Source: Ornithodoros turicata (Eukaryota > Arthropoda > Arachnida > Ixodida > Argasidae). Taken from it: a stretch of DNA of 64,000 bases. Shown here in pieces: positions 23,042 to 32,292 of the stretch. The notes beneath the pieces are model-generated. The model saw only the letters and a program-made list of their open reading frames with translations, was not told where the DNA came from and made no database searches. The stretch is taken from the NCBI RefSeq assembly GCF_037126465.1, contig NC_088202.1, positions 33,774,213 to 33,838,212 on the forward strand. The letters are read 5' to 3'. A program made the translations under genes and the position numbers. Position 1 is the first letter of the stretch; the number at the start of each line of letters is the position of its first letter.

Positions 23042-23690
23042 GTCACTGCTATACTTTTGGTAATGGTACCGTTGCGTAACTATATAGCGAGAGCAGCACG
23101 CAGATAAGATCATTAAAGACACGTTCATGCTTAATTCATTTAGTTATGTATTTTATTTTCAATGTCAATCACATGGGTACGGGGCCATTACATCTAACGA
23201 GCTGTTACATCCATCGTGTCGTTACATCCATCGATGGACGTAGTGGCACGATGGATGTAACAGCTCGTTGGATGTAATAGCACGGTATGGATGTAACGAC
23301 GCGTTGGACGTAAGAGCATGATGGATGCAATGACCCAATGGATGTAACGACACGATGATCGTAACGGCCAAAAAATCTGCGTCGCCATTGGGGCGATGGG
23401 AGGTAACAAGGTCGACGGAAGGAGAGGCCCGGATTAGGAATAGGAGGAGTGAACCGGTGACCCGCCTGTGTTCAAGACGACTACAACCCGCAGGCGATTC
23501 GTGTGTGTGTGTTTCTTTTCTTTATTTGTTTTCGTTTTCTTTTTATGGAAGGGATAGCAAGTCGGCCTGTGCCTCACTAACCTTTCCTCGCTTCTTTTTC
23601 AATAAACATATCCCCCCTGCCCTGGTTGCTGGTCAGTGGCGATATACATTCATCCACAAAGCATAGTGCATGAATATCCATCAATACCGC
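23042..23690 (+). repeat. Left arm, continuation after the TTAA element
   Basis: 23042-23165 continues the arm interrupted at 19341 and matches the reverse complement of about 24150-24271 up to CAATGTC. From 23178 it matches the reverse complement of 26140-26625: an array, then CGCCATTGGGGCGATGG, then CTTTTTATGGAAGG. In the right arm these two parts occur in a different order, so the arms were rearranged. Confidence 0.7.
23183..23371. repeat. 17-bp array with orientation switch
   Basis: About eleven 17-bp units. The first few read TTACATCCA(A/T)CG and those after the palindrome CCATCGATGG (23228-23237) read as the reverse complement. This is a local foldback arrangement. The matching right-arm array is 26434-26620. 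Confidence 0.85.
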
Positions 23691-24149
23691 GTTTCGGTAC
23701 CTGGCCAATAGTATTAGTTCCACCCATCGTTTGTTTTCTCTTGGTCTCGCTGGCATGGGACGCGCGGACATCTTCCAAATTCGGACCAAATTCGATGCGA
23801 AAAGTTTATGAAATTGTGGCTTTCATTTCCACCCCACTCTTTCCCGAACGATTGATTGATCTTTAAAAGAAAAAAATTGAGATGTTAGTCTCGAGTCACT
23901 CGGGACTGGCTACTCCAGGACGCGTTATTAAGAAAGAGAAAGAAAGGGGAAAGAAAGGGAAATTACACAAACCTCGAACGAACGAAACGTAAACCAGTAC
24001 AAACTAACCGCAGACAGTGTCAAAAAAGAAAAAGAAAGGAAACAATAACATACAATAAAGCTTTTGCAAGCATAAGATGGCCCGTCACGATGGGAGCTCT
24101 GCTCAAGCGCCAGCCTCACGTCCACAACGTGTGGCTGCAACATGTGGCA
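23691..24149. other. Centre of the inverted duplication, no gene recognised
   Basis: Sequence between the innermost matching parts of the two arms. It contains an AG-rich purine tract near 23930-23965 and no recognisable gene or RNA. Confidence 0.5.
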
Positions 24150-24413
24150 GACATTGAAAATAAAATACATAACTAAATGAATTAAGCATGAAAGTGTCTT
24201 TAATGATATTCTTATGTCTTTAATGATATTATAATTGCGCAACGGTACCATTATGAAAGGTATAGCAGTGACTTAGCAGCAAAAGATCGCGGTTTCTCGA
24301 GCAACGCGGCACACTACATTTTAGTAGGTACATCAGTTACAAACAGCTCTTCATTCACGGACTATAACATTGTGTACATGGCAAGATCCCAACGTCTATC
24401 ACGCACTTCAGGT

Positions 24414-24840
24414 ACGTTGCGACGTCTTCATGTTGAACGGGGGCACACAAAAATAGCGGCGAAATAGTTCCATCTCTTCGGCATATCGGGCGTTCCTCTC
24501 GCGGATTCATGGCGTTTGTGGCTTCGACAGCGCTGCAGGGTCGCGCAGCAGAAGCCGCTGCTGGTACTTTGCGGCGTGCTGCACCTTCTGGAAAAATACA
24601 AGCAGTTCCGCGAGACTTGGGTGCTGGTTCGGGAGTTGGTCATGGAGTTCATTGTGCCAACCCTCAACCACATTCGTGGTGCGTGCTCCGGAGTTGCCAG
24701 AGTGGTCACACGGACAAGAAGTTATGGTTGCCTCGCTGAACGGGAGACGGAAATGTTCGGGGAGGAAGGGTAGGTCCCTTACCACCCTGAACCACTCTCG
24801 TACTTCTTCATTGTCCTGCAGACGGTTCTCAAGCAAAGCT
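24414..24840 (-). pseudogene. MULE transposase C-terminal remnant (right arm)
   Basis: On the minus strand a single frame from 24836 to 24507 reads LENRLQDNEEVREWF, LPFLPEHFRLPFSE, TTNVVEGWHNELHDQLPNQH and FFQKVQHAAKYQQRLLLRD before a stop. Homology to the left copy continues in another frame to about 24414. It lacks the 100-bp left-arm segment, so here the two halves of the domain are in frame, making it the better-preserved copy. Only the C-terminal domain remains, without catalytic acidic residues. Confidence 0.65.
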
Positions 24841-25661
24841 AGTCCCGCTTTTCATTTATCGCCGTCGCATAATCAAAGGCGCAGGCACTTAGTATTTTTA
24901 TCGGCTGATTCACACGTAGAGCGCTGGACACTGTCACTACTGCATTCAAAGCTGCAACTTCGAAGTGAAACATCCAGTAACCTGAGCTTTGCAGTGTTTC
25001 CAAGTGGCTGCAACGGCGTAGGAGTGTGTCACGAATTACACCAAGGGTTTATTCATGGGCGGCTGTGTCACGTGACCGCAAACACCACAAGGTGACACTC
25101 TCCTCGTATCGACACATGAAGGGTGTACAACGGAATTCATGAATTCTGGTGAGTTATGCTTAAAGTTTCCGTCCCAAAACACTTACTCGGCCGACAAAAG
25201 CGCTTCCAAGTCGCTATCTCCGCACAAGACGATCATTTCGCTGTCCGGGGTGGAGTCTCTGTATCGGAGGAACTCTTCTCCGTGGTATCGTCCAGGCAGC
25301 AACAATAACCCGTTTCTGGGTCAACCCGTGGTTTTTCCCGGATTCAGGTGACCAGGTATGTGCACCTTCCCAACCCTATCGTGGTATTCACACCACGTGA
25401 TTCACACCCAGGACGCTAACTCATAGGTGAAGGAGATCATTGGCAATAAGGCGCAGAACCGCGACATTCGCAAGGGGGCCACTCAGTTTCAAAACCAACT
25501 AAGGAATTAACGACCTCAAGACTTCCTGGCCACTGACGTAGGTGCGACAAAAAAGTACAGAACAGCGACGTTGGAATGAACCGCGTTTGAGATGGTCGAT
25601 AGAAGGCGCTGCGTAAGAAGCACAGAACAGCGACGAGAACATTGACCGAGTATTCTGTGTC

Positions 25662-25800
25662 CGTGGATGTAATGGCTCGTTGGACGTACTGGCCCGATGG
25701 ATGTGATGACTCATTGGATGTACTGGCTCGTTGGATGTAATGACCCGTGGATGTAGTGGCCAAAAATGAATGTAACAGCATGTTGGACGTAACGGCTCGA
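25662..25800 (-). repeat. 17-bp tandem array (right arm)
   Basis: About eight units of the reverse complement of TTACATCCAACGAGCC. It corresponds to the left-arm array 17529-17818 but is about half as long. Confidence 0.85.
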
Positions 25801-26139
25801 GACGGCTCGGCTGAAGACGAACAAATGTCGCCACGTGTAACACATGTAAGAATGGGTCACTTACGTTCCCGGCAATACACCCATGTGTGTCAACACTGTC
25901 TATGCATTCGGAGATTACCGCTGTAAAGTCACGATCATGCAACAAAACAAAAAAAAGAGATTAGGAAGGACTTAATATGCAAGAGGAGAAACAAAAACAC
26001 CGGATAACACCCGAAGGCACAATTATCGCACGATTTCTCCCCGAATTACAGATTTAAAAATAGCGCCCGATGTTTACCCCCCGAATCTGAGAAAGGCATT
26101 TAACCCGAAAAAGTCACTCCCTAACTATGCATTGGGGAT
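25801..26139. other. No gene recognised
   Basis: Unique spacer between two right-arm blocks. No open frame, motif or terminus was recognised. Confidence 0.5.
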
Positions 26140-26625
26140 GAATGTACATCGCCACTGACCAGCAACCGGGGGGGGGGGTATGTTTATTGCAACAAAAAAA
26201 AAAGCGGGGAAAGGTTAGTCAGGCATAGGCGGACTTGCTATTCCTTCCATAAAAAGAAAACGAAAAAAGAAAGAAAGGAAAGAAACATACACACAGCAAT
26301 CGCCTGCGGGTTGTACTTATAGTCGTCTTGAACACAAACGGGTCACCGGTTCGCTCCTGATATTCCTAATCCGCGCTTCTCCTCCCGTCGACCTTCTTAC
26401 CAGCCATCGCCCCCATGGCGACCCAGATTTTTTGGCCGTTACGTCCATCGTGTCGTTACATCCATCGTGTCATTACATCCATCATGCTGTTACGTCCAAC
26501 ACGTCGTTACATCCATACCGTGCTATTACATCCAACGAGCTGTTACATCCATCGTGCCATTACGTCCATCGATGGATGTAACGACACGATGGATGTAACA
26601 GCTCGTTGGATGTAATGGCCCCGTA
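26140..26625 (-). repeat. Right arm block matching 23178-23690
   Basis: The reverse complement aligns with 23178-23690, including the array, the GCCATGGGGGCGATGG segment and CTTTTTATGGAAGG. An 11-G run lies at 26168-26178. It stands on the outer side of the MULE block here but on the inner side in the left arm. Confidence 0.75.
26434..26620. repeat. 17-bp array with central palindrome CCATCGATGG
   Basis: About eleven units. Orientation flips at 26566-26575. It mirrors 23183-23371 in the left arm. Confidence 0.85.
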
Positions 26626-26633
26626 CCAGCATA

Positions 26634-26775
26634 TCGGGTGTCCACCCATTTCATCGAACGCCGGTTCGTCGAACGAACTTTCATCGACACCATTTTATCG
26701 AATGCCGTTTCATGGAACGCCACCGGACAGTTGCTCACCAGACAATTGCCCGTCGGACAACTGCTCACCGTTAGA
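26634..26775 (+). repeat. TTCATCGAACGCCGG / CGGACAACTGCTCACC arrays
   Basis: Starts CGGGTGTCCACCCATTT, almost the same as the start of the 27303 array (CGGTGTCCGCCCATTT). Several 15-bp units with ATCGAACGCC follow, then three 16-bp units of the CGGACAACTGCTCACC type. It looks like a one-sided end of a foldback-like element. Confidence 0.7.
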
Positions 26776-27302
26776 ATCAATTTGCCACCATCTTAGATCT
26801 TAGGTCAGATTAGAATTAGTCGTTAGGTCATGTTTGAATTATAGTGTGGGTATTATAGACGTTAGAATTGGCGTATTAGCATTTTAGACGTTATTATTGT
26901 TGTTGTTATGTTAGAATCAGTTTATCGGCACTTTAGGTTCTTGGCGAAGGCGTGTTTTGCAGTTCTTCGCAATTGCAACAATGCAAATATTCGCAACAAT
27001 CGCGCAATCATATCCTGAATGTAGCAAAGCATATGCGTTAGCAGTGTGCCAACCTAGCAGTGGCTGACGCTGATACATGATCCCAAAGCTGTTTGCGCGC
27101 GGGGAAGTTAACTGAATTAAATTTCACGTTTTATCTCTGATGCTTCGTCCTCTGTCACTAACTTTCTCCGCCGACAAAGCACTGATTTTCAACATCGTGA
27201 TATCGGCACTAAGCTGGTGGTTATAAACCGGTTGGGGGTTCGGCTTACGGGATATCGGCATGCGACGCGTGATCCATATCGGGCCATTCCGTATATTCAC
27301 TC
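26776..27302. other. No gene recognised
   Basis: AT-rich sequence with repeated TTAGAAT/TTAGACG words near 26770-26900 and no coding signature. Confidence 0.5.
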
Positions 27303-28579
27303 CGGTGTCCGCCCATTTGTTCGAACGCCGTTTGGTGGAACGCCGTTTGATCGAACGCCGCTTGGCCGAAAGCCGTTTGATCGAAAGCCGGTTGGTCGAC
27401 GCCGTTTGTTCGAAAGACATTTGTTCGAAGGGAGTTCAAAGCTCGCAGCGTGTCCTTAGCACCTCTTTTCTGTAACCTTTGACTCGAGCATATGGAAGCA
27501 GGCAATCAGTGTCCTCTGCTTCTTTTTTTTCTTTTTTTTTCCACTAAACAGGGGAGACCTCTGGTTATTTGCAGACCTTTGTCATTCATGAACAGCACAG
27601 CTGAATAGAACAATGCGAAAGAATCCGGTGAACCGTAGGACACATATTGAAGCAAATAGCCTCAGATAGCGAGCAGCCGAGAGTCTGTGCCTCTTCTGGG
27701 CACCCTTTTCATTGCTGGCGACAAATTTAAAGGCAACCATCTGAAATGGGATAGCCATATGTGCGCGAAAGCCACTCGAAGTCTAAGAAGGAAGTTTCAT
27801 CATGGTACAAAATAATTATATTAAATTGACAGCCATATAAAACCTTAGTTCAACCTTGATTAGAGTATGCATCTGCAGTCTGGGATCCCTACACATGCAC
27901 GCAATAAAAAAAAAGAAAAAGAAGAAGAAGGAAAAAGTAGACAAAATACAAAGATCAGCTCCCCGGCTTATATTGTCAGGGTTTCGAGGGACCTCTTCGG
28001 TTCCATGTATGTTGCAAGAACCAAATTTAGATTCACTCGCACATAGGCGCAAAGTAAATAACACTAAAACTCTTCTTTCTCCTATACAATGTCAGTTATT
28101 GACTATCAACATTAATAATACATTGTTAAATTTTGTCCACGTTCGACGCGAATAAACCATTCAAGAATGTCATTTATTTATTTATTTGTCAAAGTTGTTT
28201 GTTATTTGACAATTGACGTCAATTATTATTTGACAAGGTGTTGGGGGACTAGGGGTGAGAGGCATGTAGTCACTATCTGTCAGAGAGGAAAAACCTATCA
28301 AGTTGTCGAACGGGAGAGGGTGAACAACCCAGGCCCTTGGACCACTTTCTGTATGCGAAGAAGTGGGTTAGGATGAGGAATGTGTCTATGGGCAAGCGTA
28401 TCACACAGAGTTAAATATTCCTTAGGATAACAGCATCTAGGACTGACGCTTCTTTTGTTTTTCTTCTTGTTTTTTGTTACATCAACGCTGCAAGCGAACC
28501 AATAAAAAAAATCGATCAAACGACCGCTGCCGTTTCGATCAAACGGCGTTCGATCAAATGGCTTTCGACCAAATGTCCA
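27303..28579. mobile_element. Foldback-like element with 15-bp TTTGATCGAACGCCG arrays
   Basis: A left array (27303-27425) of about eight 15-bp units and a shorter array in reverse orientation (28511-28579) bound about 1.1 kb of interior. The interior holds a decayed LINE 3' fragment (27660-28160). The outer ends are similar (CCCATTTGTTCGAACG versus GACATTTGGTCGAAAG), but no target duplication could be defined, so the exact borders are uncertain. Confidence 0.6.
27660..28160 (+). pseudogene. LINE reverse transcriptase C-terminal fragment
   Basis: Translations in shifted frames give a KWDSHMCAKATRSLRRK-like stretch, LEYASAVWDPYT, then KVDKIQRSAPRLILSGF, LDSLAHRRKV and NNTLLNFVHVRRE. These are the thumb and C-terminal motifs of non-LTR reverse transcriptases. 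An A-rich insertion (27905-27940) and frameshifts show it is dead. It resembles neither of the other two LINEs closely. Confidence 0.7.
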
Positions 28580-28677
28580 TGATAAGCTACAGCATATAAA
28601 AACAACAGTGTACTCCACTACCAAGGCATTACGGCACGGGTTTCAGAGGACCGCCCTCGACCACATGTACTGTTGTC

Positions 28678-29872
28678 GGAAGCCTATCAGAAGACCGAAA
28701 ATCATAACGCCGAACTATCAGAAGGCCGAATGCCAAAAGGCCGAAAAATCATAAGGCCGAAAGTCAAAAGGCCGAAAATCAGAAGGCCCAAAATGGAAAG
28801 GTCAAAGAGACAGAAGACCCTGAATGGGGCTGTTCTTCTCATAAGATTATAAAAAAGTTTCCTGCCTCTTGTATCAGAAATCGAATAATTGGAATGCGTA
28901 GCATTTGGTGCTCAGAAATAGACTGGCTAGAGAAAAAAAAATCTACAGCATGTTTACTACCAAAAGGAAGTGGCTCGTGGGCGAATACCAGTGAATGACT
29001 TGTACCACCCACTGAATGAATTGTAGAGGAGATGGTGTTTCTCTACATTTGGTGATCCGAACGTGATTTGAACAAGCAACCGTCTGAATTGTTTGCTATA
29101 CAGAAATAACTTAAACCCAGTTAATGACCAATGAATTTACCCCTACATAGGATATCTATGACAAGATCTGTAGGGTTTTTTTTTCTTTTTGCTTCGCCTG
29201 CAACTTTCTGTACCGTTCTATGAACCAGACTGTACCAGAACTGTATAATGACCACGCTTCTCCCCTGACACAGGAGCACAGTATATGATTTCTTCCAGAA
29301 TAGTCATCAGTTGTCCCAGGTCATTCACTAGGCTACTCACCCTACTTATCGAAAGGCCGAACAATTATAGGTGCGGTTTTGAGTCAGAGCTGATGATAAG
29401 GAAGTGGTTTTAGGAATGACCGAGGTTGAAGCCGTTGTTGAAAATGGGATGAGAATGGGAAATGTCATCCCGAATAGCTCGTAATTTTTCATTTTAATTT
29501 ATTGCCATTGTGTAAAATAAACACATACAATAACACAGTGGTTCATATGTCTAGTTTTCCTTTTTGTTTTCCCCTAAGTGATCGAAAGTACGTTATTAAC
29601 GCGAAGTTCGGTGAAATAATTTATTTGCTGTATTAATTCACAACAAGTCTATCCTACTTAATTTGTAGAGCTAATCTTTTATCGCAGTTGGAATAAAAGT
29701 TTTCGTATCCTGGGTTCCTTATATTTCGGCCTTTCGATAATTCGGTTTTCTGACTTTTCGGCCTTCTGATTGTTCGGCCTTGTGATTGTTCGATGTTTTG
29801 ATTTTTCGGCCTTTTGATTTTTGGCCTTCTGATAATTCCGCCTTATGAGTTTCGGCCTTATGATTGCCACCC
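28678..29872. mobile_element. Foldback/MULE-like element with 15-bp AGGCCGAAAATCAGA arrays and 9-bp TSD
   Basis: Left array 28678-28802 and right array 29722-29872 are inverted tandem arrays of units with GGCCGAAAATCA. The outermost 50 bp align when one is reversed (GGAAGCCTATCAGAAG with GGGTGGCAATCATAAG). The 9-bp repeat ACTGTTGTC flanks the element at 28669-28677 and 29873-29881. Nine bp is usual for MULE and foldback elements. The about 0.9-kb middle has no recognised gene, so it is non-autonomous. Confidence 0.85.
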
Positions 29873-29997
29873 ACTGTTGTCATCACCAACAAAAGCCTGT
29901 CCATGCAGTTCCTTGCAACAAATGTCATCTGCATTAATTTCGCAGCCTGCTGTGGTCAGTTGCATGTGTCTCCTGGTTTCACATAGAAAGATGATGC

Positions 29998-30955
29998 GCG
30001 CCCAGTCGATTGACAGCGGTACGGTGCCACCAAAAGTTTAATGAAAGAAACCACCAAAAAAGTAGCCTTCTTTCGTCATTAGCTAACATTACCAAACATA
30101 CGCACAAAAACGGCTTGGGAGTCTCGTCAAAGTCCTTCTGTAGCAACATGTGTGGCATCATGTCCAGTAAAGGGGGAAGAAGAAAGAGCCTTCTGTCGGC
30201 ATTATCTAAACATACGCACAAAAACGGCACGGGCATGGCATCTCATCAAATTCCTTTCGTAACAACACGTGTCGCATGACGCAGTGAAGACAAAAAGTGT
30301 ATGAAACAGAGAAAAAAAAAAAAAGAACGCAGAGGGAAACAGTCCATAATGACGCATTGTGCCGCGAAACGACAAAGAAACAAAAACGGGGTATACCTCT
30401 CACCGCCCGTGTCGCGGTCCACAGCGCATCGCACACGAATCGCATGACATGCTCAATAAAAAGGAAGGCACACACACACACGCGCCAAAGAACCCAAGCA
30501 GCGCAATGTACTGAAAGTCGAGTGCAATAGGTGTGGACGGTATGTGTCTTATCAACGTTCTTTAGCTTCACGAATCTGTTCAAGGCCTTCCACCTACCCG
30601 TCCACCCCTATTGCACTCGACTTTCAGTGCATTGTGCTGCTTGGGAACGCTCTACTATCACCCAAACACGGGAGCAACGATTCCGCGGACGTCTTATCAA
30701 GATCACTCTCACAACACGTGTTCCATACATTTAATAAAACAAACAAACGCGGGCATCGCCCAAGGACGCCGATCATGAAACGTTTATTAAAAGCAAAAAC
30801 AAGCGAACACAGGAGCCGTCAAAATCCTTCAATTCATTCCACGAAAACAGAAAAAGAAAAAAAAAGAGAGTCAGAAATGGGATCATGACTCAGCACTTAT
30901 CGCCGACCATTTTCGCGGTCCCAAGGAACGCACGTCCCTAGGTTCTAGGTTCACA
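29998..30955 (-). repeat. Large inverted duplication, right arm, outer block
   Basis: Reverse complement of 15425-16715. It ends GGTTCACA at 30955, matching the TGTGAACC start of the left arm. A 7-bp CCTAGAA duplication near 30940-30950 is an arm-specific change. No flanking target duplication is seen between 15424 and 30956. Confidence 0.8.
30493..30645. mobile_element. 153-bp MITE (right-arm copy)
   Basis: Same element and length as 16229-16381 with the same CCCAAGCAGC ends. It is inserted between GCGTT and TTCTTTGG, and the left arm has the intact GCGTTCTTTGG at about 16070-16080. The two copies therefore represent separate insertions made after the arms were duplicated. Confidence 0.82.
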
Positions 30956-30979
30956 GATCGAGCAGCGCCATCTCACGGG

Positions 30980-31375
30980 TAGGGTTGCCACCTTTCGTAG
31001 TGAAAAATACCGGCTGAGGGAGAGGAGGTGGAATAGAGGGAAAGGAGGAAATCTTTGCGGGAAAGGAAAAGTGGGTGAGGGGTGGAGAGTATACAGAGAG
31101 AGACAGAAAGAAAGAACGAGCGTACTCGCTCAAGACAACAATGATAATAATAATGAATAGCTAAGAAAACGACTGGTGACTCCGGAGTGGGTCTGCTCCA
31201 GATTTATTCAAGCTGTAGTGGAATGTTGAAAGGAAAACCCCGTAAAAGCCCCTATGAAAGGTGTTGAGCCACAAATACCGGCAAAAGGCTGCCGGTATCA
31301 CCTTCCTACCGGCAACCGGCAGAGCGAGCAAATAACCGGCCGTGCCGGTATAATACCGGCCTGGTGGCAACCCTA
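30980..31375. mobile_element. 396-bp hAT-like MITE
   Basis: The ends are TAGGGTTGCCACC and its inverse, flanked by the perfect 8-bp repeat CTCACGGG (30972-30979 and 31376-31383). Subterminal ATACCGGC/GCCGGTAT motifs are repeated. TAGGGTTGCCA ends with 8-bp TSDs are characteristic of hAT non-autonomous elements. No coding potential. Confidence 0.88.
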
Positions 31376-32178
31376 CTCACGGGCCAACTCAGGGCCGTGG
31401 TGGATGGAACGACCCAGTGGCATCGCTAAAAGCACGTCCCCGTCTACGTTCGAACCTCTGCCCCCAGATGGCACTCAGCCAACACCGTCCAGCCAATGAC
31501 GGGGGAGGGGTGGACCAAGACGCGGTGGCGGTAACCAAATCTCGATTGAATGACTGGTGGCCACGATGTAAGAAAATAGGTTAGGTGACAGAACGGGCCC
31601 GGCAGGCGCGTCGCGTTAGCGCTCTGCTTTCAAGGCGCGCCGAGAGGTGGCGCGCCAAACTGTGGCCCATTGGGTGCTGTGAGGTGCATGGATCGCGAAC
31701 CCAGCGAACGGCTTCTCACATAGCTCGCTATCGTGTTTCTCTCTTCGCGAATGATTTACAAATGATGTGTTTTGAAGACATGTTGTATCGCATTAGAGGT
31801 GATTTGTCTTTCGGCGTCAATTTATCTGTTCTAGCCCGTGCGGGCCGCAGAGGCGAATGCGCTGCAGTGCATCTCTTGCAATGATGCTCGGGCTTTGAAT
31901 TCATGTTTTCAGGGCCAGATCGGGTATTGAGCGATAGCGTAATGTACAGAAACTTCCAGTGCATGAGGTGGCCGGTAGGTACCTTATCATTAAGCAGCGC
32001 TTGAGTGCACAGAGCTCTTCAAAAATGAAACAAATTTCATCTCCCAGTCCACGGCTGTGCACTCGCACTTTCAGTACCTAACCAACCTAACAGTTAACAA
32101 CGTGAGTAAAAGTGTGGATACAAGGGCATTTTTATCTTAGCCCGTGATCACATATGAAGTCATTTTGAGTGAACACTA

Positions 32179-32184
32179 TTTATT
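32179..32184 (-). terminator. Candidate poly(A) signal of the P transposase gene
   Basis: AATAAA on the minus strand about 110 bp downstream of the stop codon and inside the element. Confidence 0.45.
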
Positions 32185-32292
32185 TACAGCAAGGGCCAGT
32201 CATAAATCATTACGAATAACTGATTCAACAGTACAACAAACGAATGAATAGCATGAACATTGGACATACAGCATCTATCAAGTATTTACAAA

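Larger units (their letters stand above)
24150..25800 (-). repeat. Large inverted duplication, right arm, inner block
   Basis: Reverse complement of the left inner block (17660-19341 plus 23042-23165). It includes the uninterrupted target of the TTAA element, a MULE remnant and a 17-bp array. Confidence 0.8.

Noticed and set aside
17529..29872. Short-unit arrays as possible CRISPR arrays
   Set aside because: There are no unique spacers between repeats, units are contiguous and degenerate, the genome is eukaryotic, and there are no cas-like genes.
15425..30955. A single giant transposon with kilobase TIRs
   Set aside because: No flanking target duplication was seen and block order differs between arms, so one transposition event is not supported.
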